A DNA stretch of 64,000 nt from Orientallactaga sibirica. Taxonomy: Eukaryota > Chordata > Mammalia > Rodentia > Dipodidae. The notes under the pieces were generated by a model. It made no database searches. It had not been told where the DNA came from and saw nothing but the letters and a program-made list of their open reading frames with translations. Numbering within the stretch: position 1 is the first letter of the stretch; each line of letters starts with the position of its first letter. Position numbers and translations under genes: made by a program. This document shows, one piece after another, positions 8,501 to 17,251 of the stretch. The stretch covers positions 6,528,001 through 6,592,000 of the forward strand of contig JAEOAD010000018.1 in NCBI GenBank assembly GCA_036365145.1, written 5' to 3'.

Positions 8501-11439
8501 GGCTCTACTGTGCCCATTCTCTTTCCTTCTCTCTCTTTGTAATAAGTAAATAAAAATAAAATATTTTAGGGGCTGGAAAGATGGCTTAGGGGTTAAGGCA
8601 CTTGCCTGTAAAGCCTAACAACCTAGGTTTGATACAACCTGAGTTTGATTTCCCCATAAAGCCAGATGCACAAAGTGGTGCGTGCATCTGGAGTTCATTT
8701 GCAATGGCTAGAGGCCCTGCCACACCCAGTCTCTCTCTCTCTCTTTCTGCTTGCAAGAAAAAAAATTTTTTGAGCAAAAAGAAAGGTCCAACACATGAGG
8801 TTTTTTTTTCTCTTCAAGGTAGGGTCTCACTCTAGGCTAGACTGACCTGCAACTCACCTTATATTCCCAGGCTGGCCTCAAATTCACAGTAATCCAATTG
8901 CCTCTGTCTCATGAGTGCTGGGATTAAAGGTATGCACCATCATGCCCAGTTTCAACATGTGAATTTTAGAGAAATATGAGCATTTAAATCACAGCAGGAT
9001 CAGACCTACCACTTCCTGGGTTAACAATTCCAAATAACTATGGAACCACCTCTAAGAGCCCACAGTGGGCCTGCAGGTGGACACTGCCTGAGGGACTGCA
9101 GCTGGGACAGACACACAGAGACTAGTATGCCAGCAGAAAACATCAATCAGCAGAGTTCTTATCTCTGAACTCAGGAGAAGGGGTTTTACCATTTTTGAAA
9201 TATTTTCATTTACCCATTTCTGAGCAGCACAGGACAGAGGGGCAAGGAATGAATATGCATGTGTTTGGGCACACCAGGGCCTTCTCCTATCTCTGCAAAT
9301 AAACTCCAGATGTATGTGTCACTTTGTGCATTTAGCTTTATGTGGGTACTGGGGAGTCGAATAGCAGGTGTTGCAAGCAAGCACTAACCACTGAGATCCC
9401 TCCCCAGCCCTCAAATTTACTTTTCTTTGGGGGCGGTGGTTGAAGTAAAGTCTAATTGTAGCCCAGGCTGGCCTCAAACTCATAGCAACCCTCCTAACTT
9501 ATACCTCAGCCTCCTGAGTGCTGGGATTAAAGGCCTGTGCCACCACATCTTGCTGTTTTTTGTTTTTTTTTTTCTCCCAAGGTAGGGTCTCACTCTAGCT
9601 CAGGTTGACCTGGAATTCACTATAGTCTCAGGGTGGCCTCGGTGATCCTTTTACCTCTGCCTCCCAAGTGCTGTGATTTAAGGTGTGCGCTACCACGCCC
9701 AGCTCTGGCATGTTTTTACTTCTTATTTTGAGACAATGTTTCCTTAAATTATCCAGGCTGGCCTTGAACCTACAATCCCTTCTGCCTTAGCCTCCCAAAT
9801 AGTTAAGATTGAAGGCATATGCCATCAGGTGTGGCAATAAAGTCCTTTTTTGTTTTTAAAGGTAGGTCTCGCTCTAGCCCAGGCTAACCTGGAAGTCACT
9901 ATGTAGACTCAGGTTAGCCTTGAACTCACAGTGATCCTCCTACCTCAGTCTCTGGAGTGCTGGGATTAATGGCATGTGCCACCCACACCCTGCTCAAGTC
10001 CTTTAAAAAAAATCTCATTTCTGGGAATGGAACCTAGGGCCTCATCATACATGCTAAGCAAACACACTTCCACTGACACACATCTCCAGCCCATTAAGCT
10101 TTCTGAACTAGGTAAGTCCACAGCTCTTTCACTAACAGCACAGCTGTAAAAACCTTCATACCCTGGGAGATGTACACTGCCCTGGCACCTACCAGCCCCT
10201 CTTCCTTCCATGAATGTCCTATCTGGGTGCATCCCACAGACTCTCAGGGACATTGTAAGATCCATTCTAAGGACATAAAAACTTAGCACTGAAAAGTCAG
10301 TCTTCAAGATGACCCTGATCATAAGAGACAAATGGTCCAGCATGTTGGGAATTCCTTTGACAGGCAGCAATTTCCTGTTGAGAAACACCCCTGGGGTTTC
10401 CCATGATCCTGGTCTGGGCACCTCACATCAACCCTGTTCTGAATTTGTATCCAGGCAAGCATCTCATGACATGCTGAATTAAGCATACTGTTGGCCCAAG
10501 TGGGGCCTTGCTCTCCCAAGCAGCCACTGGCAGGCACTTTTCCCTTAGAACAGACTGGAGTACACACAAGTGTGGTCTGATGCTCAGGTCCCTAAAAGCA
10601 TAATTTTTAACTACATCACTACAGCCATGTTGCAACTATCTCTTTATAGAACAAAAGCAAAACCTCAGCAGCTCTACGTATGGCTGACACCAAACCACAG
10701 TGTGGTTGGGCATGCTGGGCGCAACTGCAGCCTCACTACTCCGGAACTCATAGCACCTATGAGGCTAGCATGGTGACATATGGAGGAGACTGAGAGAGGC
10801 ATCCAAGGCTGTCCAAATCTCTTACAAAGTCTTTTCACGTCTAAGGAACCACATGTTGCTAACTCAAAAATTCACATAAAGTTGGCTATAAACACATACT
10901 TTTAAAAGCTCTTTCCACTCCCCCAGGATGGTGTGGCACACATCTGGGGTGGATATGCTTCCACTGAGGAAGCTTCCCTCCCAGTGAAGGTACTGCTGCC
11001 TAAAGGGTGTGGGGCTGGCTCCTCAGCCCAGATTAGATCTTCTCACTGGCAAAATTGCACAAAGCATAGAGTTGTCCCATTTACCTGCTCTGGTGAGATC
11101 TCTGTGTGGGTCACAGGCAGGATCTAAAGAAACAAAGACAAAAGGAACCAAGACACATTTAAGACGGGAACCAGTGGTAAGTGGGCTCTTGACCAGTGTT
11201 GGGCAGCCCCCACTTGGCTGAAGGGCTTGGGTGCTCAAGCATGCTACAGAAACCAAGGGTAGGTCTGAGGTGGACCCCATACTGACCATGACAGTGGCAA
11301 TGATGGACAGCAATGCGTCACTGAAGCCCAGCATCCGGTGGGAGCTCTGAGTCCCCTCCCTGGCATCCTCATCTCTCTTGCATAGGAGTGAGTCTCCCTC
11401 AGCAATCACTGCCTGATCCTGGGTCTGGGGCCCAGACAT
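1..11439 (-). CDS. TMEM175: TMEM175, endolysosomal potassium/proton channel (ten coding exons, 3' end outside window)
   Basis: TMEM175 is a lysosomal and late-endosomal channel that leaks K+ and H+ and sets lysosomal membrane potential and pH. The protein has two six-helix repeats, each opening with an FSD motif on helix 1. Ten exons on the minus strand join in phase: 11439-11287, 11123-11085, 7805-7708, 6167-6116, 5788-5753, 4703-4620, 4275-4111, 2972-2894, 2597-2462 and 246-1. Repeat 1 FSD is at residues 39-41 (RMLGFSDALLSI) and repeat 2 FSD at 264-266 (RVEAFSDGVYAI). The gate isoleucines known from the human channel fall at codons 46 and 271, so there are no net indels against human. All junctions are AG/GT and no frame is broken. 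About 140 C-terminal residues lie left of position 1. It shares a promoter region with GAK. Confidence 0.97.
421..676 (-). mobile_element. B2-like SINE, variant b
   Basis: Reverse copy. The head ends in GCCATCTCTCCAGCCCC, and the body has the diagnostic CTGCTGCAAGCGAAATCCAGA and CATCTGGCTAAACATGGGAC blocks. The T-rich tail is at the left. Confidence 0.85.
831..892. repeat. Perfect 17-bp inverted repeat (hairpin)
   Basis: The arm CTATTCTGAGCCTTGCA (831-847) is exactly complementary to TGCAAGGCTCAGAATAG (876-892). One G-U pair and two G-C pairs extend the stem inwards to about 20 bp, with a loop of about 22 nt. It lies inside TMEM175 intron 9, outside any SINE I can see. Confidence 0.85.
1503..1676 (+). 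mobile_element. B2-like SINE
   Basis: Head TTAGTGGTTAAGGCACTTGCC and body AAGCCAGATGCACAAGG, ending in a CT-rich stretch and AAATAATG tail. The first few bases of the head are lost. Confidence 0.8.
1685..1829 (+). mobile_element. B1-type SINE
   Basis: 7SL-derived body from GCATGGTGGCACAGCCTTTA through CCACCCTGAGACTACACAG to an A-rich tail. Confidence 0.88.
1830..2049 (+). mobile_element. B2-like SINE
   Basis: Starts GGTTGGAGAGATGGCTTAGC. It has a B-box-like GTTCGATTCCCC and ends in CT-rich DNA and AAATAAATAAAA. Confidence 0.88.
2050..2262 (+). mobile_element. B2-like SINE
   Basis: Tandem neighbour of the previous copy, starting GGGCTGGGGAGATGGCTT, with an A/T-rich tail of AAATAAATAAAT type. 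Confidence 0.87.
2462..2597 (-). CDS. TMEM175: TMEM175 coding exon 9 (codons 236-281 part), second FSD motif
   Basis: The acceptor is CTACAG and the donor TG|GTGAGG. It encodes the inter-repeat linker (VEPFSFDLHAPLSKERVEAF) and then FSDGVYAIVATLLILDI. The Arg-x3-FSD motif and second filter isoleucine (271) are intact. It ends two bases into Cys281. Confidence 0.97.
2894..2972 (-). CDS. TMEM175: TMEM175 coding exon 8 (codons 210-236 part)
   Basis: Between CCCACAG and GTAGGT it encodes SYLLMVMVIFLPHISKATSW and then CKDKLM. This is helix 6 and the start of the linker between the two repeats. It ends one base into Gly236. Confidence 0.95.
3338..3512 (+). mobile_element. B2-like SINE
   Basis: GGGCTGGAAAGATGGCTTAG head with GTTCAATTCCCCAGTACC, in TMEM175 intron 7. 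Confidence 0.87.
3519..3657 (-). mobile_element. B1-type SINE
   Basis: T tract, then GAGGTAGAGTTTTGCTCTAG to CCACGCCCAGC. Confidence 0.87.
3680..3875 (-). mobile_element. B2-like SINE
   Basis: TTTATTTATTTATT tail, GAGA-rich tract, CACTGCAAACGAACTCCAGA core and a head ending CCATCTCTCCAGGCC. Confidence 0.88.
3884..4064 (-). mobile_element. B2-like SINE, head truncated
   Basis: Same family and orientation as its left neighbour. The copy stops inside the head at GGCAAACACTTTTAAC, close to the TMEM175 exon 7 donor at 4110. Confidence 0.8.
4111..4275 (-). CDS. TMEM175: TMEM175 coding exon 7 (codons 155-209)
   Basis: The acceptor is CCATAG and the donor ATG|GTGAGT. It encodes ALIVGYAFHFPHLLSPQIQ, a basic linker, then GPALCFVAAAFSLFFYPM. 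It spans the end of helix 4 and helix 5, 55 codons in phase 0. Confidence 0.96.
4620..4703 (-). CDS. TMEM175: TMEM175 coding exon 6 (codons 127-154)
   Basis: Encodes FSLMVTFPDVPLGIFLFCVC followed by VITIGAVQ, a lumenal turn and helix 4. The junctions are TTGACAG and CAG|GTAGGG, exactly 28 codons. Confidence 0.95.
4908..5056 (+). mobile_element. B1-type SINE
   Basis: Divergent copy, GCCAGATATGGTGGCATATG to a CCTTGAAAAAAAC tail. Confidence 0.85.
5083..5226 (+). mobile_element. B1-type SINE
   Basis: GCCGGGAATGGTGGCGCACG start, ending CCTACCTCAGAAAACC. It was apparently inserted at the A-tail of the preceding B1. Confidence 0.87.
5502..5676 (-). mobile_element. B1-type SINE with 32-nt T tract
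   Basis: T run 5502-5533, then TTTTCGAGGTAGGGTTTCAC to CACACCCGGCT. The long pure T tract suggests a young copy. Confidence 0.88.
5753..5788 (-). CDS. TMEM175: TMEM175 coding exon 5 (codons 115-126)
   Basis: A 36-nt microexon encodes ACMMTITLLPYT, bounded by CTCCAG and GTAAGT. It forms part of transmembrane helix 3 and is phase 0 at both ends. Confidence 0.93.
6116..6167 (-). CDS. TMEM175: TMEM175 coding exon 4 (codons 97-114)
   Basis: A 52-nt exon between TTTAG and GTGAGT encodes LFQVVGKIDDTLALLNL after the split Arg97. It is the cytosolic linker and start of helix 3. No longer ORF surrounds it. Confidence 0.94.
6168..7382 (-). other. TMEM175 intron 3, mostly single-copy sequence
   Basis: No SINE or conserved coding segment is recognisable across about 1.2 kb. 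Open frames up to 130 codons here match no family I know and show no splice support. Confidence 0.6.
7383..7546 (-). mobile_element. B1-type SINE
   Basis: TTTATTTATTTT tail, AAGGTAAAGTCTCACTGTAG, ending CACCATGCCCAGC. Confidence 0.85.
7708..7805 (-). CDS. TMEM175: TMEM175 coding exon 3 (codons 65-97 part)
   Basis: The acceptor is CATACAG and the donor CAG|GTAGGG. It encodes QFDKSIQKLLATRIAVYLMT and then a helix ending VAWAAHT, which is transmembrane helix 2. It ends two bases into Arg97. Confidence 0.95.
8213..8363 (+). mobile_element. B1-type SINE, old
   Basis: Divergent B1 starting near TGAGTGTGGTGTCTCAAGCC and ending ACCTACCTCAAAAAAG. Confidence 0.75.
8368..8567 (+). mobile_element. B2-like SINE
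   Basis: GGGCTAGAGAGATGGCTTAG head, GTTCGGTTCCCCAGAAC, AAATAAAAATAAAA tail. Confidence 0.87.
8570..8772 (+). mobile_element. B2-like SINE
   Basis: Head GGGGCTGGAAAGATGGCTTA. A small internal duplication near the B box (GGTTTGATACAACCTGAGTT) sets it apart. Confidence 0.85.
8801..8951 (-). mobile_element. B1-type SINE
   Basis: T tract, CAAGGTAGGGTCTCACTCTA to CATGCCCAGT. Confidence 0.85.
9260..9411 (-). mobile_element. B2-like SINE, degenerate
   Basis: GGCACACCAGGGCCTTCTCC core and a decayed head ending TCCCTCCCCAGCCC. The boundary on the left is uncertain. Confidence 0.65.
9418..9995 (-). mobile_element. Cluster of four B1-type SINEs
   Basis: Consecutive reverse copies at about 9418-9553, 9554-9705, 9720-9836 and 9843-9994. 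The second and fourth keep GGTAGG.TCTC.CTCTAGC. The third is the most decayed (TCCAGGCTGGCCTTGAACCT). Confidence 0.8.
10005..10093 (-). mobile_element. ID-like SINE
   Basis: The reverse complement begins GGGCTGGAGATGTGTGTCAG and contains TTGCTTAGCATG and GGTTCCATTCCCAG, an ID-type tRNA-derived monomer. Confidence 0.7.
10094..11084 (-). other. TMEM175 intron 2, repeat-poor part
   Basis: No coding family or SINE stands out, apart from a possible B1 trace near 10700-10790. Several chance open frames overlap on both strands. Confidence 0.55.
11085..11123 (-). CDS. TMEM175: TMEM175 coding exon 2 (codons 52-64)
   Basis: A 39-nt microexon encodes ILPVTHTEISPEQ between TTTAG and GTAAAT. It completes helix 1 and the first lumenal loop, in phase 0 at both ends. 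It is too short to be found by ORF length and is recognised from the protein family. Confidence 0.93.
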
Positions 11440-11457
11440 GATGGTAGTTACAGAAGC
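11287..11457 (-). CDS. TMEM175: TMEM175 first coding exon (18 nt of 5'UTR, then codons 1-51)
   Basis: A CTTTCTAG acceptor precedes 11457. The ATG is at 11439-11437, giving MSGPQTQDQA and on to SDALLSIIATVM. It holds the cytosolic N-terminus and most of helix 1 with FSD at residues 39-41 and filter Ile46. The donor reads ATG|GTCAGT, a GT with a weak +3/+4. Reading through the donor leaves an unrelated open tail that does not match the family. Confidence 0.95.
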
Positions 11458-12614
11458 CTAGAAAGAAATGTAGCTCTGAGCATGAAAGTGGGGTCTTCCA
11501 GGTGGCCATCCTGGTGTGACAATGCAGTGTATGGGGGAGTAGAATAGCTATACTCCACCAGGTAGTTCCTCTAAATTTCCAACCTTAGACTAAGGAGTAT
11601 CAACATCAGACTTCATTAATGAGCTCTGTGATTAGGGCAGACACACTTTGTCTTGATTTCTGTTAGGGGAAGGCACTAATGATACAGGGTAGAGACAGCA
11701 GACCCTGTTACAAGAGAAGGCCTGAATCCCCAATGCCAGTATCATGTTCTGCCCTACAAACTGCTCTCATCAGGCTTGAGTGCATGCCTGGCTGAGGTAT
11801 AGACCCAGAGAATATTGCCCACAGTGATGGCTGTAGGTGTTTTCAAGTTTCAGGAATAGGCCTGGGAAGACAAGTGAGATGTCAACTCAAACAATCTCAG
11901 GGTAGGAGAGCCATCAGTGCCCCAGGAACAAAGGGCTGAGGTGCAGACATGGTGGCTAGAGAGTACTCAGGATGTCACATAGTGCTGAATGCTTTGGATT
12001 GTGATAGGCCTAGCAGTGGGAGAGATGCAAGCCATTCAGCAGGTGCAGGACATGGGAAGAGGGGCCACTGGGAAGTGTTTGCTGAGCCCCCACCTGCAAT
12101 CAGGAGATAGGGAAAAGCTGTATGGCAAGAATGGCCAGAAGGGAGAGGTGGGCTAAGTATGGCAAAAGCAAAGGACAGCAGTGTACTTGGGAGGAGGCTC
12201 TTGAGAGTTTGAGAGGGAGGCTGATGCTGGGGTCCAGGAGGGCAAGCCCACTAAGCCCATTAATATAGAGGGTTAGAAACACTTGTTCCTGAGGAATATG
12301 AAGGTTTTTTTCTTGGGCACTTTTCTTGAGACACAGGAAGGACAGCTGCAAGTGGCACAAGCTCAGGTGAGAAAGGAAACTGCACTAGAGATGGAACTAG
12401 AGTCGTCAGTGCACACAGTTAGGGAAACTGAGGCTGTGAGGTGGATAGTCAAGAGCAGAGGGCAATGGTGGTCCCTGGGAGGATGGGGAAGGAGCAGCCA
12501 GGAGCAGGATACCTGGGAAGCACAGCTTCAGGTAGGGTGGCCATGCCACAAGCCCTTTAGCAACGAAGCAAGGTTAACATAGACTATGTCTGGCTTGCTT
12601 TAAAAAGATGCTGA
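11458..12614 (-). other. TMEM175 5' intron, repeat-poor part
   Basis: About 1.1 kb of apparently single-copy intron upstream of the first coding exon. I see no conserved exon or structural element. Confidence 0.55.
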
Positions 12615-12749
12615 TAGGATGGGCGTGGTGGTGCAAGCCTTTAATCCCAGCACTTGGGAGACAGAGGTAGGAGGATCACCAAGAGTTCAAAGCCACCCTG
12701 AGACTACATAGTGAATTCCAGGTCAGCCTGGGCTAGAGCAAGACCCTAC

Positions 12750-12784
<35 letters not shown>
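12615..12784 (+). mobile_element. B1-type SINE with 34-nt A tail
   Basis: ATGGGCGTGGTGGTGCAAGC start, then a pure A tract at about 12751-12784. Confidence 0.88.
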
Positions 12785-12786
<2 letters not shown>

Positions 12787-12915
12787 TGCTGCTGAGCTGG
12801 CTAGAAAGTCACCTACAGTATAATCAAAGACAAGAGGGAGATATCTTGTGCCACCCCAATGAAAAAATTGAGCACAGCCTTCACTAAGATGACACCCACA
12901 AAACAAAGAGATAAA

Positions 12916-13077
12916 GGGGCTGGAGAGATGGCTTAGCAGTTAAGGCACTTGCCTTGCAAAGCCTAAGAACCCAGGTTCAATTCATAAGCCAGATGCACAA
13001 GGTGGCACAAGTGTCTGGAGTTCATTTGCAGTGGCTAGAGGCCCTGGCATACCCATTCCCTCTCTATAAATAAAAAT
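12916..13077 (+). mobile_element. B2-like SINE, internally deleted
   Basis: GGGGCTGGAGAGATGGCTTA head. About 15 nt are missing after GGTTCAATTC before CATAAGCCAGATGCAC. Confidence 0.85.
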
Positions 13078-13083
13078 GGAGTT

Positions 13084-13242
13084 TTGGGGCTGGAGAGATG
13101 GCTTAGCGGTTAAGGCATTTGCCTGCAAAGTCAAAGTATCCCAGTTTGATTCTCCAGGGGGCCACATGCATCTGGAGTTTGTTTACAGTGGCTGGAGGTC
13201 CTGGCATGCCCATTCTCTCTGCTTCTTTCTCTCAAATAAATG
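13084..13242 (+). mobile_element. B2-like SINE, internally deleted
   Basis: Head GGGGCTGGAGAGATGGCTTA; CCACATGCATCTGG shows loss of the usual AAGCCAGATGCACAAG block. Confidence 0.85.
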
Positions 13243-13444
13243 TTTTTGTTTGTTTGTTTGTTTTGTTTTGCTTTGTTTTGTTTTGTTTTGTTGGTTTTTC
13301 GAGCTAGGGTCGCACTCTAGCTCAGGCTGACCCAGAATTCACTACGTAGTCTCAGTAGTCTCAGGGTGGCCTCGAACTCCGGTGATCTTCCTACCTCTGC
13401 CTCCCGAGTGCTGGGATTAAAGATGTGCACCCCCATGCCTGGCT
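13243..13444 (-). mobile_element. B1-type SINE with (TTTTG)n tail
   Basis: GTTTG/TTTTG repeats at about 13246-13292, then TTTTTCGAGCTAGGGTCGCA to CATGCCTGGCT. Confidence 0.87.
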
Positions 13445-13467
13445 TTTTTTTAAAAAGAGATAAAGGA

Positions 13468-13682
13468 AGTGCTGGAGGGATGGCTTAGCAGTTAAGGCGT
13501 TGCCTGCAAAGCCAAAGGACCCCAGTTTGATACCCCAGGACCCACATTAGCCAGATGCACAAGGGAGCGCACACGTCTGGAGTTTGTTTGCAATAGCTGG
13601 AGGCCCTGGCACACCCACTCTCTCTCTCTCCTTCTTTCTCTGTCAAGTACATAAATAAATAAATAAGTAAATAAATAAAACA
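13468..13682 (+). mobile_element. B2-like SINE
   Basis: GTGCTGGAGGGATGGCTTAG head with a TAAATAAATAAATAAG-type tail. Confidence 0.87.
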
Positions 13683-14119
13683 TTTTTAAAAAGAGATAAA
13701 GGAGGCTGACTGGCAATTTTCAGAAAGGAAAAATAAACTGCAAATGAACATATGTAAAGTATTGAGGATGGCCATGAAGCTCAGCTTACCTAACAAACAT
13801 GAAGCCTTAGTGCCCAACACTGCAAAAAAAAAAAAAAAATCAGCTTTATTAGTAATCACGGAAATACGAATGAAAGCAATGAGACAAGTTAGGATGGTGA
13901 AGTCCTCAGTAAAAGGAGGATGTGAAGAGGACATGGGCAAATCAAAGGACAAGTAGAGGGGGATTTGACTTGAAGACTATTTCTGACAGCTCTAGTGATA
14001 TCATGAGCACACTCAAAAGGCAGCAGCAGCTCCATCTGAAGGGCAACAATGGCAATCTTCCCCAAAGTGTGTTTCAACAAAAAAAGGTTAAAAAAAAAAC
14101 CCCACAATTATCATTATTG

Positions 14120-14165
14120 TATTATTTTGTTTGTTTGGTTTTTCGAGGTAGGGTCTTGTTCTAGG
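14120..14165 (-). mobile_element. B1-type SINE fragment
   Basis: TTTTTCGAGGTAGGGTCTTG stops abruptly at TTCTAG where the next SINE begins. Confidence 0.7.
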
Positions 14166-14321
14166 CAAGAATGGGCACACCAGGGCCTCTAGCCACTGCA
14201 AACGAACTCCAGATGTGTGCGCCCTCTTGTGCATCTGGCTTACATGGATCCTGGGAGTCAAATCTGGGTCCTTTGGCTTTGCAGGCAAATGCCTTAACCG
14301 CTAAGCCATCTCTCCAGTCCC
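14166..14321 (-). mobile_element. B2-like SINE
   Basis: GAATGGGCACACCAGGGCCT core to CCATCTCTCCAGTCCC. Confidence 0.87.
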
Positions 14322-14324
14322 TCT

Positions 14325-14524
14325 CTTTTTTTATATTTATTGATTGATTGATTTGAGAGGGGGTAGGGAGAAAATGATGTACCAGGGCCTTTAACCACTG
14401 CAAACCACCTCCAGATGCATGCACCACCATGTGCATCTGGCTTATATGGGCACTGGGGAATCAAACCTGGGTCATTTGGCTTTGTAGGCAAGAAATTCAA
14501 TGGCTAAGCCACCTCTCCAGTCCC
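14325..14524 (-). mobile_element. B2-like SINE
   Basis: TTGATTGATTGATTTG tail and a diverged head ending GCCACCTCTCCAGTCCC. Confidence 0.85.
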
Positions 14525-14549
14525 CAATTCTTAAAAAAAAAAATTGGGG

Positions 14550-14633
14550 GCTTTTTTTTTGAGGTAGGGTCTTGTTCTAGCCCAGGCTGACCTGGAGTGC
14601 TGGGATTAAAGGCATGTGCCACCATGCCTGGCC
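14550..14633 (-). mobile_element. B1-type SINE with internal deletion
   Basis: GAGGTAGGGTCTTGTTCTAG jumps from GACCTGGA directly to GTGCTGGGATTAAAGGC. The middle ~60 bp are gone. Confidence 0.8.
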
Positions 14634-14718
14634 TCCCAATTATTTTTTAAATATTTTATTAATTGAAAGACAGAGCAAGAGAAAGAGAGAGAGAAAGGCA
14701 GATGTATATAGAGAGAAA

Positions 14719-14905
14719 GGGACTGGAGAGATAGCTCAGCAGTTAAGGTGTTTGCCCACAAGCCTAATGACCTGGGTTTTATTTCCCAAGTATCCATGTA
14801 GAGCCAGGTGCATACACCTGGAGTTCATGTACAACAGCTAGAGGTACTGGTGCACCCATTTTCTGTTTCTCTTCTCTTTCTTCTTGCAAATAAATAAATA
14901 AAAAT
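14719..14905 (+). mobile_element. B2-like SINE
   Basis: GGGACTGGAGAGATAGCTCA head and AAATAAATAAATAAAAA tail. A short reverse tail fragment lies just left of it. Confidence 0.82.
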
Positions 14906-15072
14906 ATAAGAGAAGGAGAATGGGCACACCAGGGCCTCCTGCCACTGCAAACAAACTCCAGACACATGTGCTACTTTGTGTATCTGACTTTATGTGGGTA
15001 CTGGGAATCAAACCTGGGCTGTTGGGCTTTGCCAGCAATCATCTTTAATCACAGAGCCATCTCTTCAGCCCC
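14906..15072 (-). mobile_element. B2-like SINE
   Basis: GGGCACACCAGGGCCTCCTG core to GAGCCATCTCTTCAGCCCC. Confidence 0.85.
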
Positions 15073-15138
15073 AAAAGACCATTAAATGCTGTGAGAACAT
15101 GAAATAGACTAGAAGGATAAAATTAAAATAATGCTGAG

Positions 15139-15339
15139 AGACTAGGAAGGTGGCTCAGTGGTTAAAGGAGCTTGCTTGCAAAGCCTGTTGGCCTGGGTAC
15201 AATTTTCAAGCCACCCATATAAAGCCAGATACAAAAAGTGGCACTAGCATATGGCATTCATTTGCAGTGGCAAGAGGCCCTGACATGTGTCTACACATCC
15301 ATGTGTGTGCACGTGAGCACCACATACACACACATTAAA
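15139..15339 (+). mobile_element. B2-like SINE, diverged
   Basis: ACTAGGAAGGTGGCTCAGTG head. The CT-rich end is replaced by a CA/GT-rich stretch. Confidence 0.75.
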
Positions 15340-15526
15340 AAAATTTTTTTTTAGTATGAGAGAGAAAGGAAGAAAGTTGGCACACCAGGGCCTCTAGCCA
15401 CTGCAATAGAACTCCAGACACTTGCATCACCTTGTGTGCCTGGCTTGTGTGGGTTATATGGAGTTGAAACTGGCTCCTTAGGCTCCACAGGCAAGTGCCT
15501 TAACCACTAAGCCATCTCTCCAGCCC
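15340..15526 (-). mobile_element. B2-like SINE
   Basis: TTGGCACACCAGGGCCTCTA core to AAGCCATCTCTCCAGCCC. Confidence 0.86.
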
Positions 15527-15679
15527 TATTTTTTTGGTTTTTGAGGTAGGGTCTTGCTCTAGCCCAGGCTGACCTGGAACTCACTCTGTAGTTAGTCCCA
15601 GGTTGGTCTTAAACTCACAGTGATCCCCTACCTCTGTCTCTCAAGTGCTGGGATTAGTGTGGGCCACCATGACTGGCTA
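15527..15679 (-). mobile_element. B1-type SINE
   Basis: GGTTTTTGAGGTAGGGTCTT to CCACCATGACTGGCT. Confidence 0.85.
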
Positions 15680-15839
15680 ATTTTAAAAAAATGCTGAGAA
15701 GAGAAACAGTTGCATAAAGATATTCATAGTGCTACACTATCTTCCTTCTTCATGAAGATGCAATCATGCAAGAGAAAAATATGAAGAACAGACCCACTAG
15801 GTCCAGGATAGCCTATGGTGCATGAGTGGTCATAGTTGC

Positions 15840-15990
15840 ATTTTTTGGTTTTTCAAGGTAGGGTCTCACTTTAGCCTAGGCTGACCTGGAATTCACTATG
15901 TAGTCTCAGGGTGGCCTCGAACTCACGGCAATCCTCCTACCTCTGCCTCCTGAGTGCTGGGATTAAAGGCACATGCCACCACACCCGGCT
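15840..15990 (-). mobile_element. B1-type SINE
   Basis: GGTTTTTCAAGGTAGGGTCT to CCACCACACCCGGCT. Confidence 0.88.
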
Positions 15991-16167
15991 TCCTGCTTAC
16001 TTTTGCTTAAGGCAAAAGTAATGCACTGAAAACCATTCCTCCGTGGTACGGTGCTGTGAGTTGCTACACACAAGTGTGTGACCACAGTCATAATTAAGAC
16101 TCAAGGGTATTATTCCCAGCTGTCCCAACTAAGCTTTCCATACCCAGACCTTGCCATTTGGTGCTTG

Positions 16168-16226
16168 CTACTGTTGCCCAGGCTGACCTCAAACTCAGAG
16201 ATCCTCCTGAGTGCTGGGATTAAAGA
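16168..16226 (-). mobile_element. B1-type SINE fragment
   Basis: CCCAGGCTGACCTCAAACTC and GTGCTGGGATTAAAG remain, with the middle lost. Confidence 0.65.
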
Positions 16227-16237
16227 AATAAAATATG

Positions 16238-16421
16238 GGCTGGAAAGATGGCTTAGTGGTTAAGGCGTTTGCCTACAAAACCAAAGAACCCAGGTTCGAT
16301 TACCCAGTACCCACATAAAGCCAGATGCACAAGATGGCTCATGTGTCTGGAATCCATTTGCAGTGGCTGAAGGCCCTGGTGTACCCATTCACTATCTACT
16401 TGTCTCTCTTAAATATTTCTA
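16238..16421 (+). mobile_element. B2-like SINE
   Basis: GGGCTGGAAAGATGGCTTAG head, GGTTCGATTACCCAGTACC box. Confidence 0.87.
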
Positions 16422-16545
16422 AAAATGCCCAAGTTCTGGGAAAATGGGGATAATGTTTAATGGGGACAAAGTTCCATTTTCACAAGATGGTGATGGTAAT
16501 TTAAGAATGTGAATGTGCTTAATGTCATTTAAAAATGACTAAAAC

Positions 16546-16705
16546 GGGCTGGAGAGGTGGCTTAGCAGTTGAGATACTCACCTGAGAAGCCTAAGAACCC
16601 AGGTTTGATTCCCCAGTACCCACATAAGCCAGATGCACAAGGTGGCACATGCGTCTAGAGTTTGTCTGTAGCAGCTAGAGGGCAATGTGCACTCATTCTC
16701 TCAAA

Positions 16706-16744
<39 letters not shown>

Positions 16745-16755
16745 ATTTTTTAAAA
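16546..16755 (+). mobile_element. B2-like SINE with long (AAAT)n tail
   Basis: Head GGGCTGGAGAGGTGGCTTAG; AAAT tetranucleotide run at about 16702-16747. Confidence 0.86.
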
Positions 16756-16844
16756 GGAAAAATGATTAAAATGGGGATTTTCCAACTCTGGAAATCCCCT
16801 CCTCCCAGAGGAGCAAGCTTGCTTGCTTGCCTGCCTCCTTCCTT

Positions 16845-16987
16845 CCTTCTTCAAGGTAGGGGGTTTTGCTCTAACCCAGGCACCTGGAATTCACCAAGTA
16901 GTTTCAGGGTAGCCTCAAACTCAAGGAGATCCTCCTGCCCCTGCCTCGCAAGTGCTGGGATTAAAGACGTGCATGACCATGTCCAAT
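16845..16987 (-). mobile_element. B1-type SINE
   Basis: TCAAGGTAGGGGGTTTTGCT to GACCATGTCCA; a dozen bases are missing around the ACCTGGAATTC block. Confidence 0.8.
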
Positions 16988-17054
16988 GAGCCTGCTTTCT
17001 TTACCTCTTACTTGAAATAAACTTTATTCTTCTAAATGCAAAAAAGTGGGGGTG

Positions 17055-17163
17055 CTAAAATGACAGACATGTGCTTGTGTGTAATTCTAGCATTTCGGAG
17101 GTAGAGGCAGGATTATAAATTTGAGGCCAGTCTGGATTACATATCAAGACTCAGTCACAAAAA
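17055..17163 (+). mobile_element. Old B1-like SINE
   Basis: TGTGTGTAATTCTAGCATTT and GAGGCCAGTCTGGATTACAT remain. It is more decayed than the main B1 set. Confidence 0.55.
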
Positions 17164-17251
17164 GTGTACCTTACCAGTCAGAAAGAACATGCCCAGCACC
17201 TATTATTTACATGTTCAAAATATGCCAGCTACACAAATCATTATATGCCAG

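Noticed and set aside
12916..13682. tRNA-like heads with A- and B-box motifs
   Set aside because: They belong to B2-like SINEs; no complete cloverleaf or free-standing tRNA gene was found.
15997..16021. Palindrome TTACTTTTGC-TTAAG-GCAAAAGTAA, reminiscent of a mariner MITE end
   Set aside because: Only 25 bp, no TA duplication or internal element, and the similar MITE is primate-specific. Chance is likely.
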